Source of the DNA: JBLHKT01 sp043101615
Lineage (GTDB): Bacteria > Planctomycetota > Phycisphaerae > Phycisphaerales > UBA1924
Direction: 5' to 3'
NCBI GenBank assembly: GCA_043101615.1
Contig: JBICID010000028.1
Coordinates: forward strand, 1 to 64,000
DNA length: 64,000 bases
The notes under the pieces: generated by a model
The model's input: the letters and a program-made list of their open reading frames with translations, nothing else
The model's database searches: none
What the model was told of the DNA's origin: nothing
Shown here: positions 24,697 through 33,144 of the stretch, one piece after another
How the letters are laid out: each line of letters starts with the position of its first letter
How positions within the stretch are numbered: the stretch's first letter is position 1
Program-made: the position numbers and the translations under genes

Positions 24697-25923
24697 ATGA
24701 GCCGAACGGTCGCGATTTTGGCGACGCTGGACACCAAGGGCGCCGAGGCCGCGTACCTGCGGGACCAGGTGGAATCCATGGGCGGCAAGGCGTTCGTGAT
24801 CGACCTGGGTGTCGCGGGCGACGCGACCATCCCGTGCGACGTGACCGCGGACGAGATCGCACGCGCCGGCGGCAGTTCAATCGCCGAGCTTCGCACACAC
24901 GGCGACCGCGAACACGCGGCCCCAGTGATGGCAAAGGGGGCGACCGCGATCCTGCTCGACAAGATCGAAGCGGGTGAGGTGCATGCCGCGGTCGGGCTGG
25001 GCGGCACGCAGGGGACCAGCCTGTGCGGCGCGATCATGCAGGGCCTGCCCTACGGCTTCGGCAAGGTGATCCTGTCCACGGTCGCCTCGGGCGACACGTC
25101 CAGGTTCGTCGGGATCAAGGACGTGACGATGATGTTCGCGGTCGGCGACATCCTCGGGCTCAACCCGCTGCTGCGGAAGATGCTGGCCAACGCCGCGGGG
25201 GCCGCGTACGGCATGGCGCTGCACGACGTCTCGGCCGAGCCCGGCGAGCACTCGAAGGGCACGGTCGCGATGACCAACCTGGGCGTGCTCACCAAGGGGG
25301 CGATGCGGGCGATCGACCGCTTCCACGAGGCCGGCTACGAGGTCGTCACCTTCCACGCGGTCGGCGCGGGCGGTGCCGCGATGGAGCAGATGATGCGGGA
25401 GGGTCTGATCTCGGGCGTGTTCGACTACGCGATGGGCGAGATCGCGGACTTCTGCTTCGACGCGCTGCGGGCCGGCGACGAGACCCGCCTGACCGTTGCG
25501 GGCCCGCTGGGCATCCCGCAGGTGATCTGCCCGGGCGGGGCCGAGCACATCGGCCTGCTGTGCGAGCCGAACAAGGCGCCCGACGCGTGGAAGGACCACC
25601 GGCTGGTTTTCCACTCGCCCGTCATCGTCGCTCCAAGGTTGAACGCCGTGGAGATCGTGCAGGTCGGCAACGAGATCACGAAGCGCCTCGCCCACACCAC
25701 CGGGCACGCGGCCTTCGTCATCCCCCTGAAGGGCGTGAGCCGCTACTCGGTCGAGGGCGGCCCGCTGGTGGACCGGGCCAGCGACGAGGCCTTCTTCGCG
25801 GCGCTCCGCGACGGCATGCCGAGCGGCGTCGAACTGGTCGAGATGGACCACGGCGCGGAGGACGACGCGTTCGTGGACGCGTGCGTGGACCGGCTGATCG
25901 CGATGATGGAGCGGGCTCGCTGA
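24697..25923 (+). CDS. Tm-1-like ATP-binding protein (UPF0261)
   Basis: 408 residues. Opens with 'RTVAILATLDTKGAEAAYLRDQVESMGG', the Tm-1/UPF0261 signature, then 'AAVGLGGTQGTSLCGAIMQGLPYGFGKVILSTVASGDTS' and 'FHAVGAGGAAMEQMMREGLISGVFDYAMGEIAD'. The plant Tm-1 N-terminal domain binds ATP and inhibits tobamovirus replication; the bacterial role is not established. The ATG at 24697 has a strong SD (GAGGAG). It sits between the TIM-barrel gene and the aldolase fusion, the common genomic pairing for this family. Confidence 0.88.
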   Translation: MSRTVAILATLDTKGAEAAYLRDQVESMGGKAFVIDLGVAGDATIPCDVTADEIARAGGSSIAELRTHGDREHAAPVMAKGATAILLDKIEAGEVHAAVGLGGTQGTSLCGAIMQGLPYGFGKVILSTVASGDTSRFVGIKDVTMMFAVGDILGLNPLLRKMLANAAGAAYGMALHDVSAEPGEHSKGTVAMTNLGVLTKGAMRAIDRFHEAGYEVVTFHAVGAGGAAMEQMMREGLISGVFDYAMGEIADFCFDALRAGDETRLTVAGPLGIPQVICPGGAEHIGLLCEPNKAPDAWKDHRLVFHSPVIVAPRLNAVEIVQVGNEITKRLAHTTGHAAFVIPLKGVSRYSVEGGPLVDRASDEAFFAALRDGMPSGVELVEMDHGAEDDAFVDACVDRLIAMMERAR

Positions 25924-25953
25924 CGGGCCGGAACAGGTGAGGGAGTATCCAGC

Positions 25954-27936
25954 GTGAAGAGCCTCTGGAACGATGCCGACGCCGCGAAGTGCGCCGACGA
26001 CCTCGGCCTGCGGGTCTACTCCTCGCGCCTGCTCGGGGCCGACGAGAGCCTCGTCATGCACGGCGGCGGCAACACGTCCGTGAAGTCCGCCGTCCGTGAC
26101 TTCTTCGGGGACCAGATCGAGGCCCTGCTCGTCAAGGGCAGCGGGTGGGACCTGGGCACCATCGAGCGCCCGGGCTTCACCGCCCTGCGCCTCGCAGAGA
26201 CGCAGCGCCTGGCCACGCTGGACGAGCTGTCCGACCTGGACATGACCCGCGAGCTGACGCGTCAGAAGCTCGACCCCGGGGCGCCGTCGCCCTCGGTCGA
26301 GGCCATCCTGCACGCGGTGCTGCCCGCGAAGTTCGTGGACCACACCCACACCGACGCCGTCGTGACACTGACCAACACCCCCAACGGCGAGTCGCTCACA
26401 CGCGAGCTCTACCCGGATTGCCTTGTGCTGCCGTACGTGATGCCGGGGTTCATCCTGAGCAAGCAGGTCGCGGACGCGATCGCGGGCGAGGACCTCGGCA
26501 AGTACACGGGCATCGTGCTGCTGCACCACGGCGTGTTCACGTGGGGCGAGGACGCAAAGAGCTCGTACGAGCGGATGATCGAACTGGTCGATCGGGCCGA
26601 GCGGTACCTGGCAGAGCACGGGACGGTCTCGCACGGAACGGGCGAAGCCCCAACAGATCTGGACGGGCTGGCTCGGATCCGCAAGGCCGTCAGCTCGGCG
26701 AGGGGGCGGGCACAGCTGGCCGTCCTCGACCGGAGTGCAGACGCGGTGGGGTACGCCTCACGCGACGACATCGCGGAGATCGCCACACGCGGCCCGATCA
26801 CGCCGGACCACGTCATCCGGACGAAACGTGTACCGGTGGTCATCGCCGAATCGCCCGGGGAGGGCGTCCCGGAGGTCGGGGCCTACGCCGAGTCGTACCG
26901 GGCCTACTTCGAGGCCAACAGGCACGACGGGCTCACCATGCTCGACCCCGCGCCCCGCGCGGGCGTCTGGCGTCGTCGCGGCACCCTCGCCTTCGGGAGC
27001 ACGCCCAAGGAGTGCGCCGTCATCGCGGACATCGCCCGCCACACCCGCTGGGCGATCCAGACCGCCGAGAGCCTGGACGAGCCCAACGCGGGGTGGGCCG
27101 CGCTGTCCGAGCAAGAGATCTTCGACCTCGAGTACTGGAGCCTGGAGCAGGCCAAGCTGAAGAAGGCCGCCCCCCCCACCGTCCACACCGGGAAGGTGGC
27201 GGTCGTCACGGGCGCCATGCACGGGATCGGGCGAGCGATCTGCGAGCAGCTGAAGTCGGACGGGGCCGTCGTGGTCGGGCTGGACATCGATCCCCGCATC
27301 GAGGGCGAGCTCGGCGCGTCGGGCATGCAGGGCGTCGTGTGCGACGTCACAGACGAGGCCGGCGTGCGCGCGGGCGTCGAGGCCGCGGTCGAACGCTACG
27401 GCGGCATCGACATCGCGGTCAGCAACGCGGGCGTCTTCCGCCCGGGCGAGCGCGTCGCCGACATGACCGACGACGCCTGGGAGACCACCCTCCGCGTCAA
27501 CCTGACCGGGGCGCAGCGCTTCCTCAGGCACGCGTCCCGGTTCCTCGTGCACGGCGTGGACGCCACCGCGATCGTCGTCGGCTCCCGCAACGTCGCGGCG
27601 CCCGGGCCCGGGGCCGGGGCCTACTCCGCCAGCAAGGCCGGGCTCACCCAGCTCGCACGCGTGCTGGCCCTCGAGCTCGCCCCGCACGGCGTGCGCGTCA
27701 ACACCGTCCACCCCGACGCGGTCTTCGACACCGCCCTGTGGACCGAGGACACCCTGCGGACCTCCGCGGAGCGGTACGGGCTCACCGTCGAGCAGTACAA
27801 AGCCCGCAACCTGATGAAGCGCGAGGTCACCTCGGCGGACGTCGGGCGACTGGTCAGCGCGATGGCCGGGCCCGCGTTCGCGCTGACCACGGGCGCGCAG
27901 GTGCCCATCGACGGCGGGAACGACCGGGTGATCTGA
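25954..27936 (+). CDS. Bifunctional class II aldolase / short-chain dehydrogenase (RhaD-like)
   Basis: 660 residues, GTG start with GAGGGAG upstream. Residues ~1-380 are a class II aldolase: 'VMHGGGNTSVKS', K-G-S-G-W-D-L, the zinc ligands in H130-T-H132-T-D-A, and a later 'LLHHGVFTWG'. Residues ~410-660 are an SDR: T-G-A-M-H-G-I-G (419-426), N-A-G, and active site Y557-x-x-x-K561 in Y-S-A-S-K. The known relative (RhaEW type) cleaves rhamnulose-1-phosphate and oxidises lactaldehyde. No other rhamnose gene is here, so the real substrate may be a different sugar phosphate. Confidence 0.9.
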   Translation: MKSLWNDADAAKCADDLGLRVYSSRLLGADESLVMHGGGNTSVKSAVRDFFGDQIEALLVKGSGWDLGTIERPGFTALRLAETQRLATLDELSDLDMTRELTRQKLDPGAPSPSVEAILHAVLPAKFVDHTHTDAVVTLTNTPNGESLTRELYPDCLVLPYVMPGFILSKQVADAIAGEDLGKYTGIVLLHHGVFTWGEDAKSSYERMIELVDRAERYLAEHGTVSHGTGEAPTDLDGLARIRKAVSSARGRAQLAVLDRSADAVGYASRDDIAEIATRGPITPDHVIRTKRVPVVIAESPGEGVPEVGAYAESYRAYFEANRHDGLTMLDPAPRAGVWRRRGTLAFGSTPKECAVIADIARHTRWAIQTAESLDEPNAGWAALSEQEIFDLEYWSLEQAKLKKAAPPTVHTGKVAVVTGAMHGIGRAICEQLKSDGAVVVGLDIDPRIEGELGASGMQGVVCDVTDEAGVRAGVEAAVERYGGIDIAVSNAGVFRPGERVADMTDDAWETTLRVNLTGAQRFLRHASRFLVHGVDATAIVVGSRNVAAPGPGAGAYSASKAGLTQLARVLALELAPHGVRVNTVHPDAVFDTALWTEDTLRTSAERYGLTVEQYKARNLMKREVTSADVGRLVSAMAGPAFALTTGAQVPIDGGNDRVI

Positions 27937-27958
27937 GCGCCGGTACGCTCGGCGCCAG

Positions 27959-28966
27959 TCAGTCCGGGTAGCGCGGGTCGTCACGCACCTCGTCGGGCAG
28001 GTCGATCTCCTCGCCCCCGAAGTCGATGCCCCGGAGACCGGCGCGGGTGAAGCGGTGCCTGGCCAGCAGCCTGGTGCCGGGCTTGCCGTCGGCCCAGGCG
28101 GGGAACTTGTCCATGGGGCGGTACTTCTGGAAGGCGAGCTGGTTCGGGCTGGCGGGCGACCAGCCGGGGTTGATCTCCTCGGTCCGCTGCTTGCGGACCG
28201 AGGCGTCGAACTGCAGCGTGGCGGTGCTCGCCTCGGGGTACAGGCAGAACACGCCGCGCGGGTCGGACACAAAGTCGTACTCCTCGAACAGGTGCACCTT
28301 GGAGGCGGGGAAGAGCACGTCCGTGGCGGACCGCTGCAGCCGGTTGGCCCGTCGCCCGAGGGGCGGGGCGTAGAAGTTGGCGTTGTGCGGGTCCGGGGAA
28401 AAGGTGGGATCCTCGTCGGCGCACCAGGCGGCGGCGGTGGTCTGGTAGCTCGTGCCGTAGGCGAACGCCTGGATCACGCCGCGGTCGCGCCAGCCCTCGT
28501 CGTCGTCGAAGCGGGGCGGGACGAACCCGGACTGGTAGGGCAGCAGCCCGTTGGTCTCCGCGCTCCGGGGGTTCTCGGCCCACTCGACCAGGGCGCGGTC
28601 GCCCGGGTTGACCAGCATCGGGTTCGGCAGGTCGGAGGCCAGGTAATCGATCAGCACGAGGTGGGTGTAGCGCACGAAGGGCCGCCTGCGGATCGGCTCG
28701 GAGAGGTCAGAGCGACCCGTCCTGCGCTCGAGGATGCGCAGCATCTGGCCCGTCACGCTCGGCTGGGTGAAGGTCGGCAGCCGCTCCCGGTTGTCCGCGT
28801 TGTAGCCGGCGTGCGCCGAGCCCAGGGCCCTGAGGTTGGCCCGCGACACGAGGTCGCGGGCCGTGGCTCGCGCCCCGCCCATCGCGGGCAGCAGCAGGCC
28901 CACCAGCAGGGCGATGATCGCCAGCGTGACAAGCAACTCGATGAGCGTGAAGGCGCTCGATCGCAT
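27959..28966 (-). CDS. Pseudopilin, paralogue of the pair at 62-64 kb
   Basis: 335 residues. Leader M-R-S-S-A then F-T-L-I-E-L-L-V-T-L, hydrophobic helix to ~28. The globular part includes 'VHLFEEYDFVSD', 'LQFDASV', 'INPGWSP' and ends with I-D-F-G-G-E-E-I-D-L-P-D-E-V. The same blocks in the same order occur in the proteins at 62012-63025 and 63387-64000, so the three form one paralogous family. Probably an inner-membrane pseudopilin of a general secretion-like system. It converges on the aldolase gene (22-bp gap). Confidence 0.85.
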   Translation of the reverse strand: MRSSAFTLIELLVTLAIIALLVGLLLPAMGGARATARDLVSRANLRALGSAHAGYNADNRERLPTFTQPSVTGQMLRILERRTGRSDLSEPIRRRPFVRYTHLVLIDYLASDLPNPMLVNPGDRALVEWAENPRSAETNGLLPYQSGFVPPRFDDDEGWRDRGVIQAFAYGTSYQTTAAAWCADEDPTFSPDPHNANFYAPPLGRRANRLQRSATDVLFPASKVHLFEEYDFVSDPRGVFCLYPEASTATLQFDASVRKQRTEEINPGWSPASPNQLAFQKYRPMDKFPAWADGKPGTRLLARHRFTRAGLRGIDFGGEEIDLPDEVRDDPRYPD

Positions 28967-29009
28967 AGACGTACCCCAGGAGCAAGGACGCCGGACCGGG
29001 CCAGTCTGA

Positions 29010-29031
29010 CAGATAGACCGTTTCGTGTCAA
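29010..29031 (-). promoter_or_regulatory. TTGACA box upstream of the pseudopilin gene
   Basis: Minus strand: perfect TTGACA (29026-29031) followed after 10 bp by TATCTG (29010-29015). The spacing is short for a standard sigma70 promoter. A similar TTGACA-plus-TACACG layout lies upstream of the paralogue at 63025. The box overlaps the ogt stop codon. Confidence 0.3.
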
Positions 29032-29567
29032 GCGAAGAGCGACTCGCCCGCCACCGCCCGCTCGTGATCCAGCAGCCACGCCTTGTTGCTCAGCCCGCCG
29101 GCGTACCCGGTCAGCGTGGCGTCGGCCCCCACCACGCGATGGCACGGGACGATGATCGCGACGCGGTTCTGCGAGTTGGCCAGGCCCACCGCCCGGGCCG
29201 CGCCGGGCGAGCCGAGGGTGCCCGCAAGTTCGGAGTAGGAGGTCGTCTTTCCGAACGGGATGCGGGCCAAAGCGCCCCAGACACGCTGCTGCCAGTCGGT
29301 GCCCGGGGTGTGCAGCGGGACGGTGAACGCGCGCAGCGCGCCCCGGAAATAGGCGTGCAGCTCCCGGGCCGCGAGGTCGAGGTGGGACTGGGCGAGCGAG
29401 GTCGCCGCGCGCCCGATCAGGTCCTCGAGCAAGTCGAGCTCGCGCCGGGTGCGTCCGGGGTCCGTCGCGTCCGGCCCGCCGAACTCGCAGAGGCAGAGCC
29501 CCCGGTCGGAGGCGCCCAGCGTCATCGTGGCCAGGGGGGTGTCGATGTCGGTCGTGAGCACGTGCAC
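29028..29567 (-). CDS. ogt: Methylated-DNA--protein-cysteine methyltransferase
   Basis: 179 residues. Transfers alkyl groups from O6-alkylguanine to its own Cys142, in the motif I-V-P-C-H-R-V-V-G; once alkylated it is spent. 'FGKTTSYSELA' and 'AARAVGLANSQNR' are the DNA-binding helix and Asn-hinge blocks. Length and architecture match single-domain Ogt/MGMT and not Ada. Start is a GTG at 29567 that directly follows TATCCT (29574-29579) by 6 nt, consistent with a leaderless mRNA. Confidence 0.95.
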   Translation of the reverse strand: MHVLTTDIDTPLATMTLGASDRGLCLCEFGGPDATDPGRTRRELDLLEDLIGRAATSLAQSHLDLAARELHAYFRGALRAFTVPLHTPGTDWQQRVWGALARIPFGKTTSYSELAGTLGSPGAARAVGLANSQNRVAIIVPCHRVVGADATLTGYAGGLSNKAWLLDHERAVAGESLFA

Positions 29568-29573
29568 GCGCTC

Positions 29574-29579
29574 AGGATA
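29574..29579 (-). promoter_or_regulatory. -10 element TATCCT, leaderless start for ogt
   Basis: Minus-strand TATCCT lies 6 nt before the GTG start at 29567. Confidence 0.5.
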
Positions 29580-29605
29580 CCGTCGGAACGGTCGCGCAAC
29601 AGAAC

Positions 29606-29634
29606 ACGCCGGCCCCCGAGAGGAGCCGGCGCGT
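29606..29634 (-). terminator. Possible terminator hairpin
   Basis: A CGCCGGC/GCCGGCG stem lies between ogt and the end of the PEP-CTERM gene. On the minus strand it is followed by TGTTCTGTTG, not a clean T-tract, so its strength is uncertain. Confidence 0.45.
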
Positions 29635-29674
29635 TGGAGGAGAGCTCCCCGGAGGGAGTCGATGAAGGATCGGA

Positions 29675-30541
29675 TCAGCGCTTGCGTCGGGCGCAGGCGA
29701 GGATGCCGCCGGCGCCGAGCAGGAACAGCGTCGCGGGCGAGGGCACGACGGTGGCCAGCCCCTGGAGGTCGCCCTCCCCGAGGATCAGGCCCATGTCGGT
29801 CAGCGTGAGGGGATCGACGCCGCGGAAGGAATCGACCCGCACGAGCTGCTGGGACTGGATGTCGTAGAAGTAGATGGCGTCGTCGGCCTGCGAGTAGGCC
29901 ACGCCGGCAAGGCCGTTGGACAGGTTGCCCAGATCGATGTTGGTGCCCGTCAGCAGTCCCACGGCGGTGAGGTTGTTCACGCCGTTGGGGTCGATGACGT
30001 AGAAGACGTCGCGGGTGTGGTCGTACACCGAGTAGTCGTTGTCGCGTCCGTTGGCGGAGAGCAGCGAGCGGTTGCCGGCGTTGTCGAGGGTGTACAGGGC
30101 CTGGGTGAAGGTGCCGTCCGAGGGGTTCAGGCCCGAGGACACGACGAGCGAGCCCAGGGAATCGACGTACTCGAGCGACTCGAAGTAGTCGTTGTTGCCC
30201 GAGTTGCCCAGGTAGGACTCGAACGTGCCCAGGCCGGTCTGCAGGTTGTACGAGACCAGCGACTGGTCGAAGTTGCCGGTGGCGCTGTCGTAGGCGTAGT
30301 GCAGCCCGTAGAGCTTGCCGTCGTCGCGGTTGTAGGTGAGGCCGAAGGCCCCGTGCGACTTAGACCCGCTGGTGGTGACGCCCAGACCGTGCGCCCCGAC
30401 AACCTGCACGAGGCCGGGGTTCGTGGTGTCAATCTTGACCAGGTGTGTACGTGTGACGCCGTAGAGGATGTCGGCGTGCGCAAAGCCTGCGCCCCCGCCC
30501 ATGGCGCAACTCATTGCTACAACAGCAATAGCGTTCTTCAT
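29675..30541 (-). CDS. PEP-CTERM-anchored beta-propeller-like protein
   Basis: 288 residues. Signal peptide (MKNAIAVVAMSCAMGGGAGFAHA). The body shows repeated 'LYGLHYAYD', 'LEYVDSLGSLVVSSG', 'AIYFYDIQSQQLVRV' phrases typical of DUF4394/SMP-30-like propeller proteins. The C-terminus V-P-S-P-A-T-L-F-L-L-G-A-G-G then A-R-R-K-R is a PEP-CTERM sorting tail, handled by exosortase in Gram-negatives. SD GGAGTGAGAA precedes the ATG at 30541; the longer frame would bury the signal peptide. Function unknown. Confidence 0.85.
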   Translation of the reverse strand: MKNAIAVVAMSCAMGGGAGFAHADILYGVTRTHLVKIDTTNPGLVQVVGAHGLGVTTSGSKSHGAFGLTYNRDDGKLYGLHYAYDSATGNFDQSLVSYNLQTGLGTFESYLGNSGNNDYFESLEYVDSLGSLVVSSGLNPSDGTFTQALYTLDNAGNRSLLSANGRDNDYSVYDHTRDVFYVIDPNGVNNLTAVGLLTGTNIDLGNLSNGLAGVAYSQADDAIYFYDIQSQQLVRVDSFRGVDPLTLTDMGLILGEGDLQGLATVVPSPATLFLLGAGGILACARRKR

Positions 30542-30691
30542 TTCTCTCACTCCAGGCCGTGGGTTGCCCGTCAGGGACCAATCCGTTGGGCACGGCTCCC
30601 CTGAGAGTATCACGATCTGTGCGCAGATTCATCACCTTTTTTCGGGAATCGGTGGTTTTTTCGGGTTGTAGGGGTTCGGCAATCTGGGGCA

Positions 30692-30697
30692 TACCAT
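30692..30697 (+). promoter_or_regulatory. -10 element TACCAT, leaderless start for serS
   Basis: TACCAT ends 7 nt before the serS ATG at 30705; no SD. Confidence 0.45.
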
Positions 30698-30704
30698 CCG
30701 ACCC

Positions 30705-32117
30705 ATGATCGATCTGAAACAGCTCCGTGACGACCCCGACCGCTTCCGCCAAGGCGCCTCCCTCAAGGGGGTGCAGGTGGATATCGACCGGTTATTGGAC
30801 CTCGACGCCCGCCGGCGCGAGCTCATGACCCACGCCGAGGGCCTCCGGAGCGAGCAGAAGAAGCTCGCCAAGGAGACCGGCCCAGAGATCGGACGCCTCA
30901 TGGGCCAGCTCAAGGGCACCGAGGGGCCCGACCGGGCCCGGATCGAGGAGCAGGTCGAGGCCATCAAGCAGAAGCCCAACCAGCTCAAAACCGAGCTCCA
31001 GAGCCTGGAAACCCAGATCCGAGACCTGGACGCGGGGGTGTCCGACCTGCTCCTCCAGGTGCCCCAGCCGCCCGACTCGGACGTGCCCCGCGGCACGTCG
31101 GGGGCCGACAACGTCGAGATCCGGCGCTGGGCCCCGGACGGGTGGGACTGGGCCAAGTCCTTCGAGGCCAATCGGGGCTTCAAGCCCAAGAGCCACCTCG
31201 AACTCGTCGAGTCGCTGGGGCTCGCCGACTTCGAACGCGGCGTCAAGCTCGCCGGCACCCGCTCCTACGTCCTCACCGGCATGGGCATGCGCCTGCACCA
31301 GGCCATCCTGCGGTACGCCTTCGACCGGATGGTGGACGCGAACGGGTTCACGCCGATGTCGGTCCCGGTCGTGGTGCGCGAGGAGGCGATGGTCGGCACC
31401 GGGTTCTTCCCGAGCGGACGCGAGCAGGCCTACCACATCGAGGAGACCAGCCGCGGGGGCGGGCAGGACCTGTTCCTGACCGGCACCGGCGAGGTCGGCC
31501 TGATGGGCCTGCACCAGGACGAGATCCTGGACCAGTCCGCCCTGCCCCTGAAGTACGTCACCGTCAGCACCTGCTTCCGGCGCGAGGCGGGGGCCGCGGG
31601 CAAGGACACTGCCGGCCTGTACCGCATCCACCAGTTCGACAAGGTGGAGCAGGTCGTCATCGACGTGGCCGACGAGGCCAAGAGCCGCGAGCACCACCAG
31701 AGCATGATGGGCTTCGTCGAGGACATCCTGCAGACGCTGGGGCTCCCCTACCGCCTGCTGCAGTGCTGCACCGGCGACCTGGGCGTCAAGAACGCCGACA
31801 TGGTGGACATCGAGTGCTGGATGCCCGGACGCGGCGACGTGGACAGCGACGGCGTCCCCGCCGGCGACTTCGGCGAGACCCACTCCGCCAGCCGCCTGTA
31901 CGACTTCCAGTGCCGGCGCCTGAACATGCGCTACCGCGAGGGCGGCAGCGCGGGCAAGGGCGAGACGACGTTCTGCTACTCGCTGAACAACACGGTCGCG
32001 GCGAGCCCGCGCCTCCTGATCCCGCTGCTGGAGATGCACCAGAACGAGGACGGCAGCGTGACGGTGCCGGAGGCGCTGCGCGGGTACATGGGGGGTGTGG
32101 AGCGCATCGGTTCTTGA
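30705..32117 (+). CDS. serS: Seryl-tRNA synthetase
   Basis: 470 residues. Charges tRNA-Ser (and tRNA-Sec) with serine. The N-terminal ~110 residues form the tRNA-binding coiled-coil arm ('DARRRELMTHAEGLRSEQKKLAKE'). The class II core has motif 2 as 'CFRREAGAAGKDTAGLYRIHQF' and motif 3 near 'NTVAASPRLLIPLLEMHQNEDGSVTVPEALRGYMGG'. It is somewhat longer than the ~425-residue norm because of small insertions. Start ATG is placed directly after a -10 hexamer. Confidence 0.97.
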   Translation: MIDLKQLRDDPDRFRQGASLKGVQVDIDRLLDLDARRRELMTHAEGLRSEQKKLAKETGPEIGRLMGQLKGTEGPDRARIEEQVEAIKQKPNQLKTELQSLETQIRDLDAGVSDLLLQVPQPPDSDVPRGTSGADNVEIRRWAPDGWDWAKSFEANRGFKPKSHLELVESLGLADFERGVKLAGTRSYVLTGMGMRLHQAILRYAFDRMVDANGFTPMSVPVVVREEAMVGTGFFPSGREQAYHIEETSRGGGQDLFLTGTGEVGLMGLHQDEILDQSALPLKYVTVSTCFRREAGAAGKDTAGLYRIHQFDKVEQVVIDVADEAKSREHHQSMMGFVEDILQTLGLPYRLLQCCTGDLGVKNADMVDIECWMPGRGDVDSDGVPAGDFGETHSASRLYDFQCRRLNMRYREGGSAGKGETTFCYSLNNTVAASPRLLIPLLEMHQNEDGSVTVPEALRGYMGGVERIGS

Positions 32118-32309
32118 TCTGAACGCGGAGGGACCCGGGAACGGTCGCGGTGTTCAGGCAGGAAGATCCACCGTTCCTGCCCACGCTCTGCGTAGAAACG
32201 GGCAAACGAGCCTCTCGCACACTCAGTGCCTGAACATTAACGGTATCACTTCGCATCCCGGCTCCCTCGGCTTGCGCCGAGGGCTTGTATCGCAACACGG
32301 GGGCGTGAG

Positions 32310-32315
32310 TACACT
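32310..32315 (+). promoter_or_regulatory. -10 element TACACT, leaderless start for 32322
   Basis: TACACT ends 6 nt before the ATG at 32322; TTGTAT at 32285-32290 (19-bp spacer) is a possible -35. Confidence 0.5.
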
Positions 32316-32321
32316 CGACCG

Positions 32322-32966
32322 ATGAGCACGGCACCATCGGGCAAGTCGTCATCCGGCAAGCTCTGCCCCCGCCTCCTCCTCGAGGGCACCCGCCTCACCG
32401 GCAAGACCGAGCTGGCGTACACCATGCTCGAGGACGCACGCTTCGTGGGGGCCCGCAAGTACCGCTACCACACGCCGCTCGTCTCGGCCGAGTGGGGCGG
32501 GCTGACCGACAAGCCCTGGGGCGAGAGCCTGACGCGGTTCGACCTGTCCCGGCGCGACGTCGCGGCACGCGCCTTCCGCGCCTGGCTCGACCTGTTCGAG
32601 TGCCTGCGCTTCGAGGCCTGGTTCGTGGACCGCTTCCACCTGTCCATGCGGGCCGAGATGGAGCGGGCCGGGCGCTGGGACGACGGGCTGGAATCGCTGT
32701 ATGATGAGATCGACGAACGCCTGCACGCGTCCGGGTTCGGGCTGGTGCTGAGCCTGCGGGACGAGGACTCGTTCGAAGCCGCCCGGGCCGAACGGCTGAA
32801 GGTCTCGGGCAACCCGAGCCAGTACGACGACCTGGGCGTGTTCATCGCCGACCAGCGACGGATGCGGGAGTTGGCCAAGGCGTGCCGCCTGCCCGTGCTG
32901 GAGGTGGACGCGGCGGATCAGCCGGGCTCGGTCGAGGCGATCGCGGGGTGGCTGGGGCTCGGGTAA
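32322..32966 (+). CDS. P-loop kinase-like protein (thymidylate/deoxynucleoside kinase-like)
   Basis: 214 residues. Residues ~18-30 hold a Walker A, E-G-T-R-L-T-G-K-T. 'FVDRFHLSMRAEM' near residue 105 resembles the D-R-x-x-x-S block of thymidylate and deoxynucleoside kinases, and a lid-like 'AERLKVSGNPSQYDD' follows. The fold is therefore probably nucleotide-kinase-like, but the substrate-binding residues are not clear enough to name one. Cytoplasmic, single gene between serS and a K+ channel gene, leaderless start. Confidence 0.65.
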   Translation: MSTAPSGKSSSGKLCPRLLLEGTRLTGKTELAYTMLEDARFVGARKYRYHTPLVSAEWGGLTDKPWGESLTRFDLSRRDVAARAFRAWLDLFECLRFEAWFVDRFHLSMRAEMERAGRWDDGLESLYDEIDERLHASGFGLVLSLRDEDSFEAARAERLKVSGNPSQYDDLGVFIADQRRMRELAKACRLPVLEVDAADQPGSVEAIAGWLGLG

Positions 32967-33144
32967 AGCAGGGCCGGGGCCGGGCGTGGCGTCCGCGGGC
33001 GGTGCCCTGGAGGCTCACCCGGTGTCCGCGGGGCCCCCGATCCGGTCCCCCGGGGAGGGGGGGCGGGGAGGCGAACCTGGTGCAAGGCCGACGGAGGACG
33101 GGATCCGGCTGGATCGGGTGCCCGCACGGTCCGATACCCGCACC

